Shown here: one piece after another, positions 27,701 through 34,719 of the stretch | Numbering within the stretch: the first letter of the stretch is position 1 | How the letters are laid out: each line of letters opens with the position of its first letter | The notes under the pieces: model-generated | What the model was told of the DNA's origin: nothing | Seen by the model: the letters and a program-made list of their open reading frames with translations, nothing else | Databases searched by the model: none | DNA from: Azotobacter vinelandii | Lineage (GTDB): Bacteria > Pseudomonadota > Gammaproteobacteria > Pseudomonadales > Pseudomonadaceae | Reading direction: 5' to 3' (one strand) | Assembly: GCF_001571105.1 (NCBI RefSeq) | Contig: NZ_BCTD01000007.1 | Length of the DNA stretch: 64,000 nucleotides | Position numbers and translations under genes: made by a program

Positions 27701-28164
27701 ACCGCAAGTTCGCCCAGGGCCTGACCCTCGACCACCTGGTCTGGCTGGCCAACCGCCAACTGGCGCGTCTGCACGGCCGTTACCAACTGGCACGACGTTC
27801 CGACGGCGAACTGGAGCTGGAGGTCGTCGACACCTGGCAGGGCGACGCGACCCGCGACACCCGCACCCTGTCCGGCGGCGAGAGCTTCCTGGTCAGCCTG
27901 GCCCTGGCCCTGGCGCTGTCCGACCTGGTCAGTCACAAGACCAGCATCGACTCGCTGTTTCTCGACGAGGGCTTCGGCACCCTCGACGGCGAGACCCTGG
28001 AGGTGGCCCTGGACGCCCTGGACAGCCTCAACGCCAGCGGCAAGACCATCGGCGTGATCAGCCACGTCGAAGCGCTCAAGGAGCGCATCCCGGTGCAGCT
28101 CAGGGTGAGCAAGGGCGTGGGGATGGGCTACAGCACCCTGGAAAGGCGCTTCGCCCTGTCCTGA
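24751..28164 (+). CDS. sbcC: Exonuclease subunit SbcC
   Basis: A 1137-residue Rad50-type SMC ATPase. It starts with GTG at 24751 inside the sbcD stop (VKILSLRLKNLNSLKG). Walker A GPTGAGKTTLLD lies near residue 37; two very long Gln/Arg/Glu-rich coiled coils flank the zinc hook CPLC (about residue 549); the ABC signature LSGGES and Walker B SLFLDEGFGTLD are near the C-terminus. It drives ATP-dependent opening of the SbcD nuclease for hairpins and blocked ends. Length is normal for the family. The coiled coils give long antisense open frames that are not genes. Confidence 0.95.
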   Translation: MKILSLRLKNLNSLKGEWKIDFREAPFRDNGLFAITGPTGAGKTTLLDAICLALYHRTPRMDRLSKESNELMTRHTAECLAEVEFEVKGRGYRAFWSQRRARDRADGALQMPRVELAAADGSILADKVGDKLARIEALTGLDFARFTRSMLLAQGGFAAFLEADAKSRAELLEQLTGTDIYGRISQRVFEHAREAKVALERLQERAAGVELLDDGERRALEERAAVLAAEEAPLLARQGELQARRQWRAELEQAELRCREAGEASRRAGLALAEAAPQLARLAAGEPAAALLPAHRDWQQACQQLEQGERNLTQIRAERRQAGEAVGLHLWQAGQFARRIAVAAQEQARRLHSQHRQLAEQLAEQPRYAELGERLGAWRERFECHRQWQEEIAALQDRQRNEQAALAELGERQRQAQEHLRRRQAELDSARAAERQARESLDTLLQGEPESALREHWRQAQSRRNLLQQLEQNARQRGSGEARLAAIDAELADGRRRHGEQQARLELLRQRYRDSQALVAARKKLLEQERRILDLEAQRSQLQPGEPCPLCGSREHPSVDTYRALDLSAGERDLQAAEAELEALLREGEAARDALAVLDAELGALRRRREQDGDELRRQREQWRQLCAELGTEPIDLAAIRDALDERLAVFEGRLQQLELGRQAVAQSAEARQRMERACEQDGQQVRLLEERLLASRGRAQELDERLRQCRELLSRGEQALAEELAAFGHPLPDDGAAWLARRQGEWQDWQRRQNRLQQLERERLEQSALVEAAEKQAALWQGRWSELGEAGRTAPAECVDAQDALAGAEAGLDAARRRANELDGRLLSLEEQVRQQRRHLEACGAHWRAQLARSPFADEAAFRAALLDDAQRAALQDLKARLERARTEALALLAAAEGRLAGLLAEPRTTASGEELERQAQELAGRLRSLAEEQGAIRATLSADDERRQGRQALFAEIERCRAEYDLWQHLNGLIGSADGAKYRKFAQGLTLDHLVWLANRQLARLHGRYQLARRSDGELELEVVDTWQGDATRDTRTLSGGESFLVSLALALALSDLVSHKTSIDSLFLDEGFGTLDGETLEVALDALDSLNASGKTIGVISHVEALKERIPVQLRVSKGVGMGYSTLERRFALS

Positions 28165-28331
28165 GTCGGCCTCTGCCGGGATGGCGCGGAATATGCCTGC
28201 AGCCGGCCCGTTCCCGCGAATCGGCGGGGCGGGCCGGTTCGTCGCACCAGCGGCGTGCAGCGGTCGCCCTGTCGCGGAACGGTAACCAATCTTCTGTAAA
28301 TAGCTGCCATCGCAAAGCGGAGCCCCGTGGT

Positions 28332-28562
28332 ATGTCCACCCTGACCGAACTCGTCGAACAGATCGCCCAACTCTATCCCCTCGAGGACAAGCGGGTCGGC
28401 AAACGCTATCGCGTGGTCGACGAACTGGCGGGGATGACCGAACTGGAGGAGGTCGGCGGCGCGCCGCGCTACATCCGCACCGCCGAGCTGCAGGACCGCC
28501 GGCTGTGGGCGCATGCCAACGACAGTTGGCTCGAGCGGCGCCAGCGCGGCGATCGGCACTGA
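28332..28562 (+). CDS. Small conserved-looking protein, unknown function
   Basis: A 76-residue acidic/basic soluble protein (MSTLTELVEQIAQLYPLEDKRVGKRYRVVDELAGMTELEEV) with no membrane segment or known motif I can name. The ATG at 28332 has GGAG 9 bases upstream. It ends 4 bp before the convergent TerC-family gene. Codon use resembles its neighbours, which supports a real gene. Position 168 bp after sbcC could allow readthrough. Confidence 0.6.
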   Translation: MSTLTELVEQIAQLYPLEDKRVGKRYRVVDELAGMTELEEVGGAPRYIRTAELQDRRLWAHANDSWLERRQRGDRH

Positions 28563-28566
28563 CCGC

Positions 28567-30123
28567 TCAGGTCCGGAGCGGCTGCAGCAGCATGCGGGTG
28601 ATCCGCCGCTCCTTCACTTCGCTGACCCGCAGCCGCCAACCGCGATAGGTCAGTTCGTCGCCGGGCGCCGGCAGGCGGTCGAGCAGACTCATGGCCAGCC
28701 CCGCCAGGGTCTGGTAGTCGTCGGTGGCCTGGGCCTGGAAGCCCAGGCGTCGACCGAGCTGCGTCAGGCTGATGGCGCCGCTGACCTCGTAGGCCCCTTC
28801 GCGCTCGATCACGTCCGGTCCCTCCATCTCGCTGGCGTCCGGCAGTTCGCCGGCGATCGCCTCGAGAATGTCGGTGAGGGTCAGCAGGCCCTCGAAATGG
28901 CCGAATTCGTTGACCACGAACGCCACATGGGTCGAGGCCTGGCGCATCTGTTCGAGGGCGTTGAGCACCGAGCAGCCGTCCGGCAGATTGAGCGGCTGGC
29001 GCACCAGCCGCTCGATGTCCGGGTGCTCGTCCTGCAGCAGCAGGCGCAGCAGTTCCTTCTTGTGCACGTAGCCCAGGGGCTCGTCGATGGCGGCGCCACG
29101 CGCCACCACCAGCCGCGAGTGGGGCGAGTCGAGCAGGCGTTGGCGGATCTGCGCCTCGTCGGCGTCGAGGGCGATGTGGTCGACCTGCATGCGGTCGGTC
29201 ATCGCGCTGGCGATGGGCCGTTCGGCCAGGTGCAGCACGCCGCTGATCATCACCCGTTCGCGGCGGCCGAAGAGCGCGGTGCCGGCCTCGTCGCCGCCGA
29301 GCATGTCGGCGATCTCCTCGCCGATCTCCTCGGCCTCCAGCCGCTGCCCGCCGAGCAGGCGCAGCACCGCGTGGGCGGTGCGCTCGCGCAGCGTGTGCCG
29401 GCCCTGCAACTGTTTCTTGCGGCGCCAGCGGGCCAACTGGTTGAACAGCTCGATGAGGATCGAGAAGCCGATCGCCGCGTACAGGTAGCCCTTGGGAATG
29501 TGGAAGCCGAGGCCTTCCGCGGTGAGGCTGAGGCCGATCATCAGCAGAAAGCCCAGGCACAGCATGATCACCGTGGGGTGGGCGTTGACGAAGGCGGTCA
29601 GCGGCTTGCTGGCGACGATCATCAGGCCGATGGAGATCACCACGGCGAGCATCATCACCTGCAACTGGTCGACCATGCCGACGGCGGTGATCACCGCGTC
29701 CAGGGAGAACACCGCGTCGAGCACGACGATCTGCGCCACCACCGGCCAGAAGCGGGCGTAGGTCCGGCTGCCGGACTGGATATGGGCATGGCCTTCGAGA
29801 CGTTCGTGCAGTTCCATGGTGGCCTTGAACAGCAGGAACAGGCCGCCGAACAGCATGATCAGGTCGCGCCCGGAAAAGCTCTTGCCGAGTAGCGAGAGCA
29901 GCGGCTCGGTCAGAGTCACCAGCCAGGAGATGCTGGCCAACAGGCCCAGGCGCATGAGCAGCGCCAGCGACAGGCCGATGATCCGCGCGCGGTCGCGCTG
30001 CTCGGGCGGCAGCTTGTCGGCGAGGATGGCGATGAATACCAGGTTGTCGATGCCGAGCACGATCTCCAGCACGATCAGGGTCAGAAGACCCAGCCAGGCC
30101 GTGGGGTCAGCCAGCCATTCCAT
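28567..30123 (-). CDS. TerC-family membrane protein with CBS and CorC/HlyC domains (YegH/YoaE type)
   Basis: A 518-residue protein. The N-terminal half is a TerC domain of about seven membrane helices with the acidic metal-site motifs EIVLGIDNLVFIA (about 21-33) and VVLDAVFSLDAVITAVG. A pair of CBS domains (about 305-420, with MTDRMQVDHI and HVAFVVNEFGHFEGLLTLTDIL) and a CorC/HlyC transporter-associated domain (about 440-515) follow. TerC relatives export Mn or Ca to protect or metallate exported proteins; this subgroup's ion is not settled. ATG at 30123 is preferred because it places the first helix at residues 10-30. I looked for the manganese riboswitch found before some terC relatives and did not see it. 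Confidence 0.88.
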   Translation of the reverse strand: MEWLADPTAWLGLLTLIVLEIVLGIDNLVFIAILADKLPPEQRDRARIIGLSLALLMRLGLLASISWLVTLTEPLLSLLGKSFSGRDLIMLFGGLFLLFKATMELHERLEGHAHIQSGSRTYARFWPVVAQIVVLDAVFSLDAVITAVGMVDQLQVMMLAVVISIGLMIVASKPLTAFVNAHPTVIMLCLGFLLMIGLSLTAEGLGFHIPKGYLYAAIGFSILIELFNQLARWRRKKQLQGRHTLRERTAHAVLRLLGGQRLEAEEIGEEIADMLGGDEAGTALFGRRERVMISGVLHLAERPIASAMTDRMQVDHIALDADEAQIRQRLLDSPHSRLVVARGAAIDEPLGYVHKKELLRLLLQDEHPDIERLVRQPLNLPDGCSVLNALEQMRQASTHVAFVVNEFGHFEGLLTLTDILEAIAGELPDASEMEGPDVIEREGAYEVSGAISLTQLGRRLGFQAQATDDYQTLAGLAMSLLDRLPAPGDELTYRGWRLRVSEVKERRITRMLLQPLRT

Positions 30124-30658
30124 GAGCGGTTTCCTTTTGCGTTCGGATGCGGGGGAGGGGGAGCCTGCGGTCTTCCGGTAGCGGCGCGGGGGACGCGGAC
30201 AGGGGGTGAGCGAGCGATGCCGGCTCGGCCGGGAAGTACGCTCCGGGCCGTCGGGGCGGCTGACTGCAAGTGTGGTCCATGTACGACCGATGGATGAGGA
30301 GAGGCGCGCCATGTTACGGCAGAGCCCCGGCGTCGCTAAGCGCGCAAACGTAACCGTTTTTTAGAGTCCGGCGGACCAGGGGCAGGCGTTTCGATGCGTG
30401 CTCGTCATGGGCGCGTCGGCCTGGAGAGGATTTGCGCTGTGCCGGGCACGGTCGTGCGGGCCGGCGGCTGGCGTTTTTCGATATGTGTGTATGTATGTCA
30501 GTTTTTCCAGGGCCCCGGCTAGAGTTGATGGAGATTGGCACTCGGGTACTCGGAGGCCGATCTCCGCAGTTCGCAAACAAGCTGTCAGGTTGACGAGTTC
30601 GCAGTCTTTTCAGCCCTTGAGTTGTGCCTTCAACATTTCGAAGCACGATGAGGCCATC
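30124..30658. other. Divergent gap between the TerC and GNAT-like genes
   Basis: 535 bp without a supported gene. It includes promoter space for both genes, a T-run near 30355-30362 and a lower-GC stretch near 30470-30520 that may hold the promoter of the plus-strand gene. I see no clear operator, riboswitch or small RNA. Confidence 0.4.
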
Positions 30659-31363
30659 ATGGAAAGCTTGCAACGGCATGACCATGTCGCTCGGACATGG
30701 CGCAGACTGCAGCAGTTGGGTCCCGCCCACAGCCTTCACCTGCTGCTGGTGAAAACCATCAATCGCCTGGCGTTGTTCAAGATCCTGCGCGGCATCCTGC
30801 TGCTCGAGGTCGATCCGGCGTTCCTCGACTGTCCGGCCGGCTACACGCCGGGCTTTCTGGACGAGAAGCGACTGCGTCACTTCGCCTGCGATCCACGGAG
30901 CGGGCTGGATGACGCTTTTCTCGACGAGGCCCTGGCCAAGGGCGATCGCTGCTATGCGATTCTCGACGGCGAGACGCTGGCCGCCTACGGCTGGTACTCG
31001 CGTCTGCCGACCCGCATCGACCCGCCGGACCTGCTGCTCGGTTTCGATCCGGAGTATGTCTACATGTACAAGGGGCTGACCGACCCTCGTTATCGCGGGC
31101 GGCGATTGCACGCCATCGGCATGAACCGGGCATTGCAGTGCTATCGGGAGGAGGGTGCGAAAGGGATCGTTTCCTACGTCGAATCGACCAACGGCGACTC
31201 GCTCAAATCCTGCTTCCGCCTGGGCTACCGGGCGTTCGGCTCGATCTACCTGCTGCGCCTCTTCGGCTACGACCTGCGCCTGTGCGGTCCCGGTTGTCGC
31301 CGCTACCGGTTCGCCCTGCACGACGACGAGTCGATGGAGGGCATGAGCGCTCGCAAGGCGTGA
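30659..31363 (+). CDS. GNAT-like acyltransferase domain protein
   Basis: A 234-residue protein whose C-terminal half looks like a GNAT acetyltransferase: YVYMYKGLTDPRYRGRRLHAIGMNRALQCY carries the acetyl-CoA loop (R-G-R-x-L-x-x-x-G, about 142-151), followed by IVSYVESTNGDSLKSCFRLGYRAFGSIYLLRLFG, a classic last-strand region. The N-terminal 60 residues are helical and do not match anything I know. The ATG at 30659 has GAGG upstream. Substrate unknown; no partner genes are adjacent. Confidence 0.7.
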   Translation: MESLQRHDHVARTWRRLQQLGPAHSLHLLLVKTINRLALFKILRGILLLEVDPAFLDCPAGYTPGFLDEKRLRHFACDPRSGLDDAFLDEALAKGDRCYAILDGETLAAYGWYSRLPTRIDPPDLLLGFDPEYVYMYKGLTDPRYRGRRLHAIGMNRALQCYREEGAKGIVSYVESTNGDSLKSCFRLGYRAFGSIYLLRLFGYDLRLCGPGCRRYRFALHDDESMEGMSARKA

Positions 31364-31421
31364 GGGAGGGGCGTTTCCGCTCGCCGGATGCGGTTGGCGT
31401 CGCGTGCCGGTCGAGCGGGAC

Positions 31422-32471
31422 TCAGTCCCGGGCGGTTTCCCGACGCGGAGTTTTCCTGCGTTCTTCCCGCCAGTGGCGCCGGGCCGCGTCGTCGAGGAAG
31501 GTCCAGGCGACGAAGCGGCTCTGCTTCTGCCCCTGGGCCATGGGCACGACACGCACCTCGCGGGCTCCGGCCCGCTGCAGCGCGGCCCGGGCGGCGGGCA
31601 GGTTGGCGGCCTTGGAGATCAGGCTGCTGAACCAGCACACCTGTCCGGCGAACTGCGCGCTTTCCGCGATCATCCGGGCGACGAAGGCGGCTTCGCCGCC
31701 GGGACAGTAGAGTTCGGCGCCCTGGCCGCCGAAGTTCAGCAGCGGCAGTTTGCGCCGGGGATCGAGCTTGCCGAGGTTGCGCCACTTGCGCCGGCTGCCA
31801 CGGACGGCCTCTTCCGGCGAGGCGTGGAAGGGTGGGTTGCAGAGGCTCAGGTCGAAGCGTTCGTCGCTTCGCAGCAGGCCCTGGAAGATGTGCGCGGGGT
31901 CGTTCTGGCGGCGCAGCCGGATGGCCGCGGCCAGGCCGGGGTTGGCGCGGACGATGGCCTCGGCCGAGGCCAGCGCGATCGGGTCGATGTCGGCGCCGAG
32001 AAAGCGCCAGCCGTACTCGCGGTGGCCGATCAGGGGATAGATGCAGTTGGCGCCGACACCGATGTCCAGCACCCGCAGCGCGGCGCCGCGCGGGATGATG
32101 CCGCCGTGCTCGGCGGCCAGGAGGTCGGCCAGGCCGTGCAGGTAGTCGGCGCGGCCGGGGATCGGCGGGCACAGGTAGCCGGGCGGGATGTCCCACTGGC
32201 GGATGCCGTAGTGCTCGGCGAGCAGGGCGCGGTTGAGGGCCTTCACCGCCTCGGGATCGGCGAAGTCGATGCTTCGCTTGCCGTAGGGGTTGAGGATGAC
32301 GAAGGCGGCCAGTGCCGGATGGCGGCGGATCAGCGCGGGGAAGTCGTAGCGGCCCCGGTGGCGGTTGCGTGGATGCAGCGGGCTCGGGTCTTGCGCTGGC
32401 GACGTGGGGGGACGGGGTGTGCTCGGCATCGCGGAGGGCTGGCGGATAGGCTGGGCGGCGGATTGTCCCAT
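31422..32471 (-). CDS. rlmF: 23S rRNA m6A1618 methyltransferase RlmF
   Basis: A 349-residue SAM-dependent methyltransferase of the RlmF/YbiN family, which methylates N6 of adenine 1618 of 23S rRNA. Features: the N-terminal signature LHPRNRHRGRYDFPAL, the SAM site VLDIGVGANCIYPLIG, FLGADIDPIALASAE, and the catalytic NPPF in LCNPPFHAS, characteristic of N6-adenine methyltransferases. No ribosome site is evident for the ATG at 32471 or for the one at 32429; the family consensus begins only after about residue 30, so the shorter start is equally possible. Confidence 0.92.
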   Translation of the reverse strand: MGQSAAQPIRQPSAMPSTPRPPTSPAQDPSPLHPRNRHRGRYDFPALIRRHPALAAFVILNPYGKRSIDFADPEAVKALNRALLAEHYGIRQWDIPPGYLCPPIPGRADYLHGLADLLAAEHGGIIPRGAALRVLDIGVGANCIYPLIGHREYGWRFLGADIDPIALASAEAIVRANPGLAAAIRLRRQNDPAHIFQGLLRSDERFDLSLCNPPFHASPEEAVRGSRRKWRNLGKLDPRRKLPLLNFGGQGAELYCPGGEAAFVARMIAESAQFAGQVCWFSSLISKAANLPAARAALQRAGAREVRVVPMAQGQKQSRFVAWTFLDDAARRHWREERRKTPRRETARD

Positions 32472-32505
32472 AACTCGGGGCGGCGCGCTGCCCGGTGCTC
32501 GGCCG

Positions 32506-34266
32506 CTAGCGGTCGGGCCAGCGCCTGGCCAGCCACTCCGACAACTGGTCGGCGGACAGCGGCTGCGAGAGCAGGAAGCCCTGGACCACCTGATAGCCCC
32601 GGTTGGTGAGCAGCCGGCGTTGTTCCTCGTTTTCCACTCCCTCGGCGAACACGGCGATGCGCAGGCTGTCGCCGATGTGCATGGCCACCTCGGTCAGGGC
32701 GCGGGTGGCCTCGTCGTGCTCCAGGTCGCGGACGAAGCTGCGGTCCAGTTTCAGGGCGCGGATCGGCAGGTGGCGCAGGTAACCGAGACAGGACTGGCCG
32801 GTACCGAAGTCGTCGACGGTCAGGCCGATGCCCATGGCCTGAACGGCATGCAGGGTCTTCAGCGTGCCGGGGTTGCCGCCGTGCAGCGCCTCCTGGGTGA
32901 TTTCCAGGTTCAAGGCGGCCGGCGCCAGGGCGTGGCGGCGCAGGATGTCGGCGATCCGAGCGGGCAGTTCGGTGTCGTGGATGCTGAGCGGCGACAGATT
33001 CACCGAGACCGTCACCGGTTCGAGTCCGGCCTCGCGCCAGGCGGCGAGTTGCCGGCAGGCTTCCTCCAGCGCCCAGCGATCCAGCTCGCCGGCCAGCCCG
33101 CATTCCTCCGCCAGCGGAACGAAGCGGCTCGGCGGAATGTTGCCGAGTTGCGGGTGGAACCAGCGGGCCAGGGCTTCGATGCCGCACAGCCGGCCGCTGC
33201 TGAGGTCAATCTGCGGCTGGTAGTGGAGCTGCAACTGCCGCCGCCGCAGCGCTTCGCGCAGGTCCGTCTCGAGCGTCCGGCGCTCCTGGGCCTGACGGTT
33301 CATCTCCTCGCTGAAGAAGCTGAACTGGCCGCGTCCTTTGCTTTTGGCCTGATACATGGCGAGGTCGGCGTAGTACAGCAGGGTTTCCATGTCCTCGCCG
33401 TCGTCGGGAAAGCGGCTGATACCGATGCTGGCCGAGGGGGCGAGGGTCGCTCCGGCGATCTGGCAGGATGCCGACAACTGCTTCTGGATGCGCCGGATGG
33501 TTTCGGTCGTCTGCCGGAGATCGCAGTCGGCGAGCACCACGACGAATTCGTCGCCGGCCAGGCGGCCGACGATGTCGGTGGTCCGCAGTTCGCTGCGCAG
33601 GCGCTGGGCGATGGTGCGCAGCATGAGGTCGCCGGCCGGATGGCCGAGGGTGTCGTTGATCAGCTTGAAACGGTCCAGGTCGAAGAACAGGACGTTCAAG
33701 GCCGTGCGCTCGCGCCTGGCCCGGGCGATCGCCTGGTCGGCCTGGATCAGCAGCAGGCCTCGATTGGGCAGGTCGGTGAGGGGGTCGTAGAAGGCCAGTT
33801 GGCGAATCCGGTCGTGACTTTCCTCGCGCTCCAGCATCAGTTGGCGGCAGCGCTGCCGTGCGACTTCCTCGCGTTCGGTCTGGACGCTGACGTCGATGGC
33901 GATCTGGACGATGCGCTTCAGGCGTCCGGCGTCGTCGCGAATGGGGACGTAGGTCGACTCCAGCCACAGACATCGGCCGTCGGCGCTCGCGTAGGGGTAG
34001 CGGCCGTTCGCCGGGCGGCCCATTTCCAGTCCGGCCCACAGACCGTCGAAATCGTGCCGGTTGGTCGGGTCGGGCGCGCAGAGTTGCTGGTGACGGCGCT
34101 GGCCGATGGATTGCTCGCTGTAGCCGAAGATCTGCCGGTACTTGTCGTTGACGCGCAGGACGCGGCCGTTCGGCGCGAATTCGGCGATGGCCATGGCGTG
34201 TTCGAGAACGGCGAGCAGTTCCAACTGTTCGGCGGACGGCTGGGGGGAGGGGGGCGGCTGCTTCAT
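32506..34266 (-). CDS. PAS-GGDEF-EAL cyclic-di-GMP signalling protein
   Basis: A 586-residue protein. A PAS domain (about 15-130, EFAPNGRVLRVNDKYRQIFGYS) is followed by a GGDEF domain with the active loop RLAGDEFVVVL, that is AGDEF rather than GGDEF, and a full EAL domain (GIEALARW, SVNLSP, LEITQEALH, TVDDFGTGQSCLGYLRHLPIRALKLDRSFV, AEGVE) with all metal and catalytic acids kept. It is probably a functional c-di-GMP phosphodiesterase; synthase activity is possible since AGDEF can be active. No membrane segment. MKQPPPSPQPS at 34266 is the likely start; its ribosome site is weak. Confidence 0.9.
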   Translation of the reverse strand: MKQPPPSPQPSAEQLELLAVLEHAMAIAEFAPNGRVLRVNDKYRQIFGYSEQSIGQRRHQQLCAPDPTNRHDFDGLWAGLEMGRPANGRYPYASADGRCLWLESTYVPIRDDAGRLKRIVQIAIDVSVQTEREEVARQRCRQLMLEREESHDRIRQLAFYDPLTDLPNRGLLLIQADQAIARARRERTALNVLFFDLDRFKLINDTLGHPAGDLMLRTIAQRLRSELRTTDIVGRLAGDEFVVVLADCDLRQTTETIRRIQKQLSASCQIAGATLAPSASIGISRFPDDGEDMETLLYYADLAMYQAKSKGRGQFSFFSEEMNRQAQERRTLETDLREALRRRQLQLHYQPQIDLSSGRLCGIEALARWFHPQLGNIPPSRFVPLAEECGLAGELDRWALEEACRQLAAWREAGLEPVTVSVNLSPLSIHDTELPARIADILRRHALAPAALNLEITQEALHGGNPGTLKTLHAVQAMGIGLTVDDFGTGQSCLGYLRHLPIRALKLDRSFVRDLEHDEATRALTEVAMHIGDSLRIAVFAEGVENEEQRRLLTNRGYQVVQGFLLSQPLSADQLSEWLARRWPDR

Positions 34267-34636
34267 TCTTGTCTGCAATTGGCATCGGTCGACGGGAGAA
34301 GTCCCGTCGTGCGGCGCGCTAGGAAACAGCGCGCAGGCACGAACCGGGCGTGGCCTGGCAATCCTGCGACGGGACTGGCTTGGCGCGGCCATCGCGAGGC
34401 CGGCGGGGATGATGCCATGCCACAGGATAGATGCGTCATTTTCTGTGATGGCTATTTGATATCTCTGTATTGCAGTTTGCCAGAATGTGAAGCATGCACG
34501 CTTTTGGGACGGCTATTACGCGAAATGGCATGGCCGGCAATGCCCGGCCATGGGCCGGGATCGACTGGGTTCCGGTCGCATCGTCCGCTTCGAGCCGCGT
34601 CTCGCCGGCTTTTCAGGCGCGGGCGGGCCGCGCGAA
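34267..34636. other. Gap upstream of the c-di-GMP gene
   Basis: About 370 bp without a supported gene, bounded by the valS terminator. It is the presumed promoter region of the PAS-GGDEF-EAL gene. A lower-GC patch lies at about 34430-34500, but I could not find a convincing promoter. Confidence 0.4.
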
Positions 34637-34673
34637 CGAAAAAGGCCGTCCGCCGGGATTGACCGGCGGACGG
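34637..34673 (-). terminator. Rho-independent terminator of valS
   Basis: A perfect 13-bp stem (GGCCGTCCGCCGG with its complement, loop of 6) followed on the minus strand by TTTTT, 47 bp after the valS stop codon. Confidence 0.9.
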
Positions 34674-34719
34674 CCTCGTCGAGAGCCGGCACGCCGCTCG
34701 CGTGCCGGGGGCGGGTGCC

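Noticed and set aside
30124..30361. Manganese (yybP-ykoY) riboswitch before the TerC-family gene
   Set aside because: The conserved core sequences of that riboswitch are not found on the minus strand.
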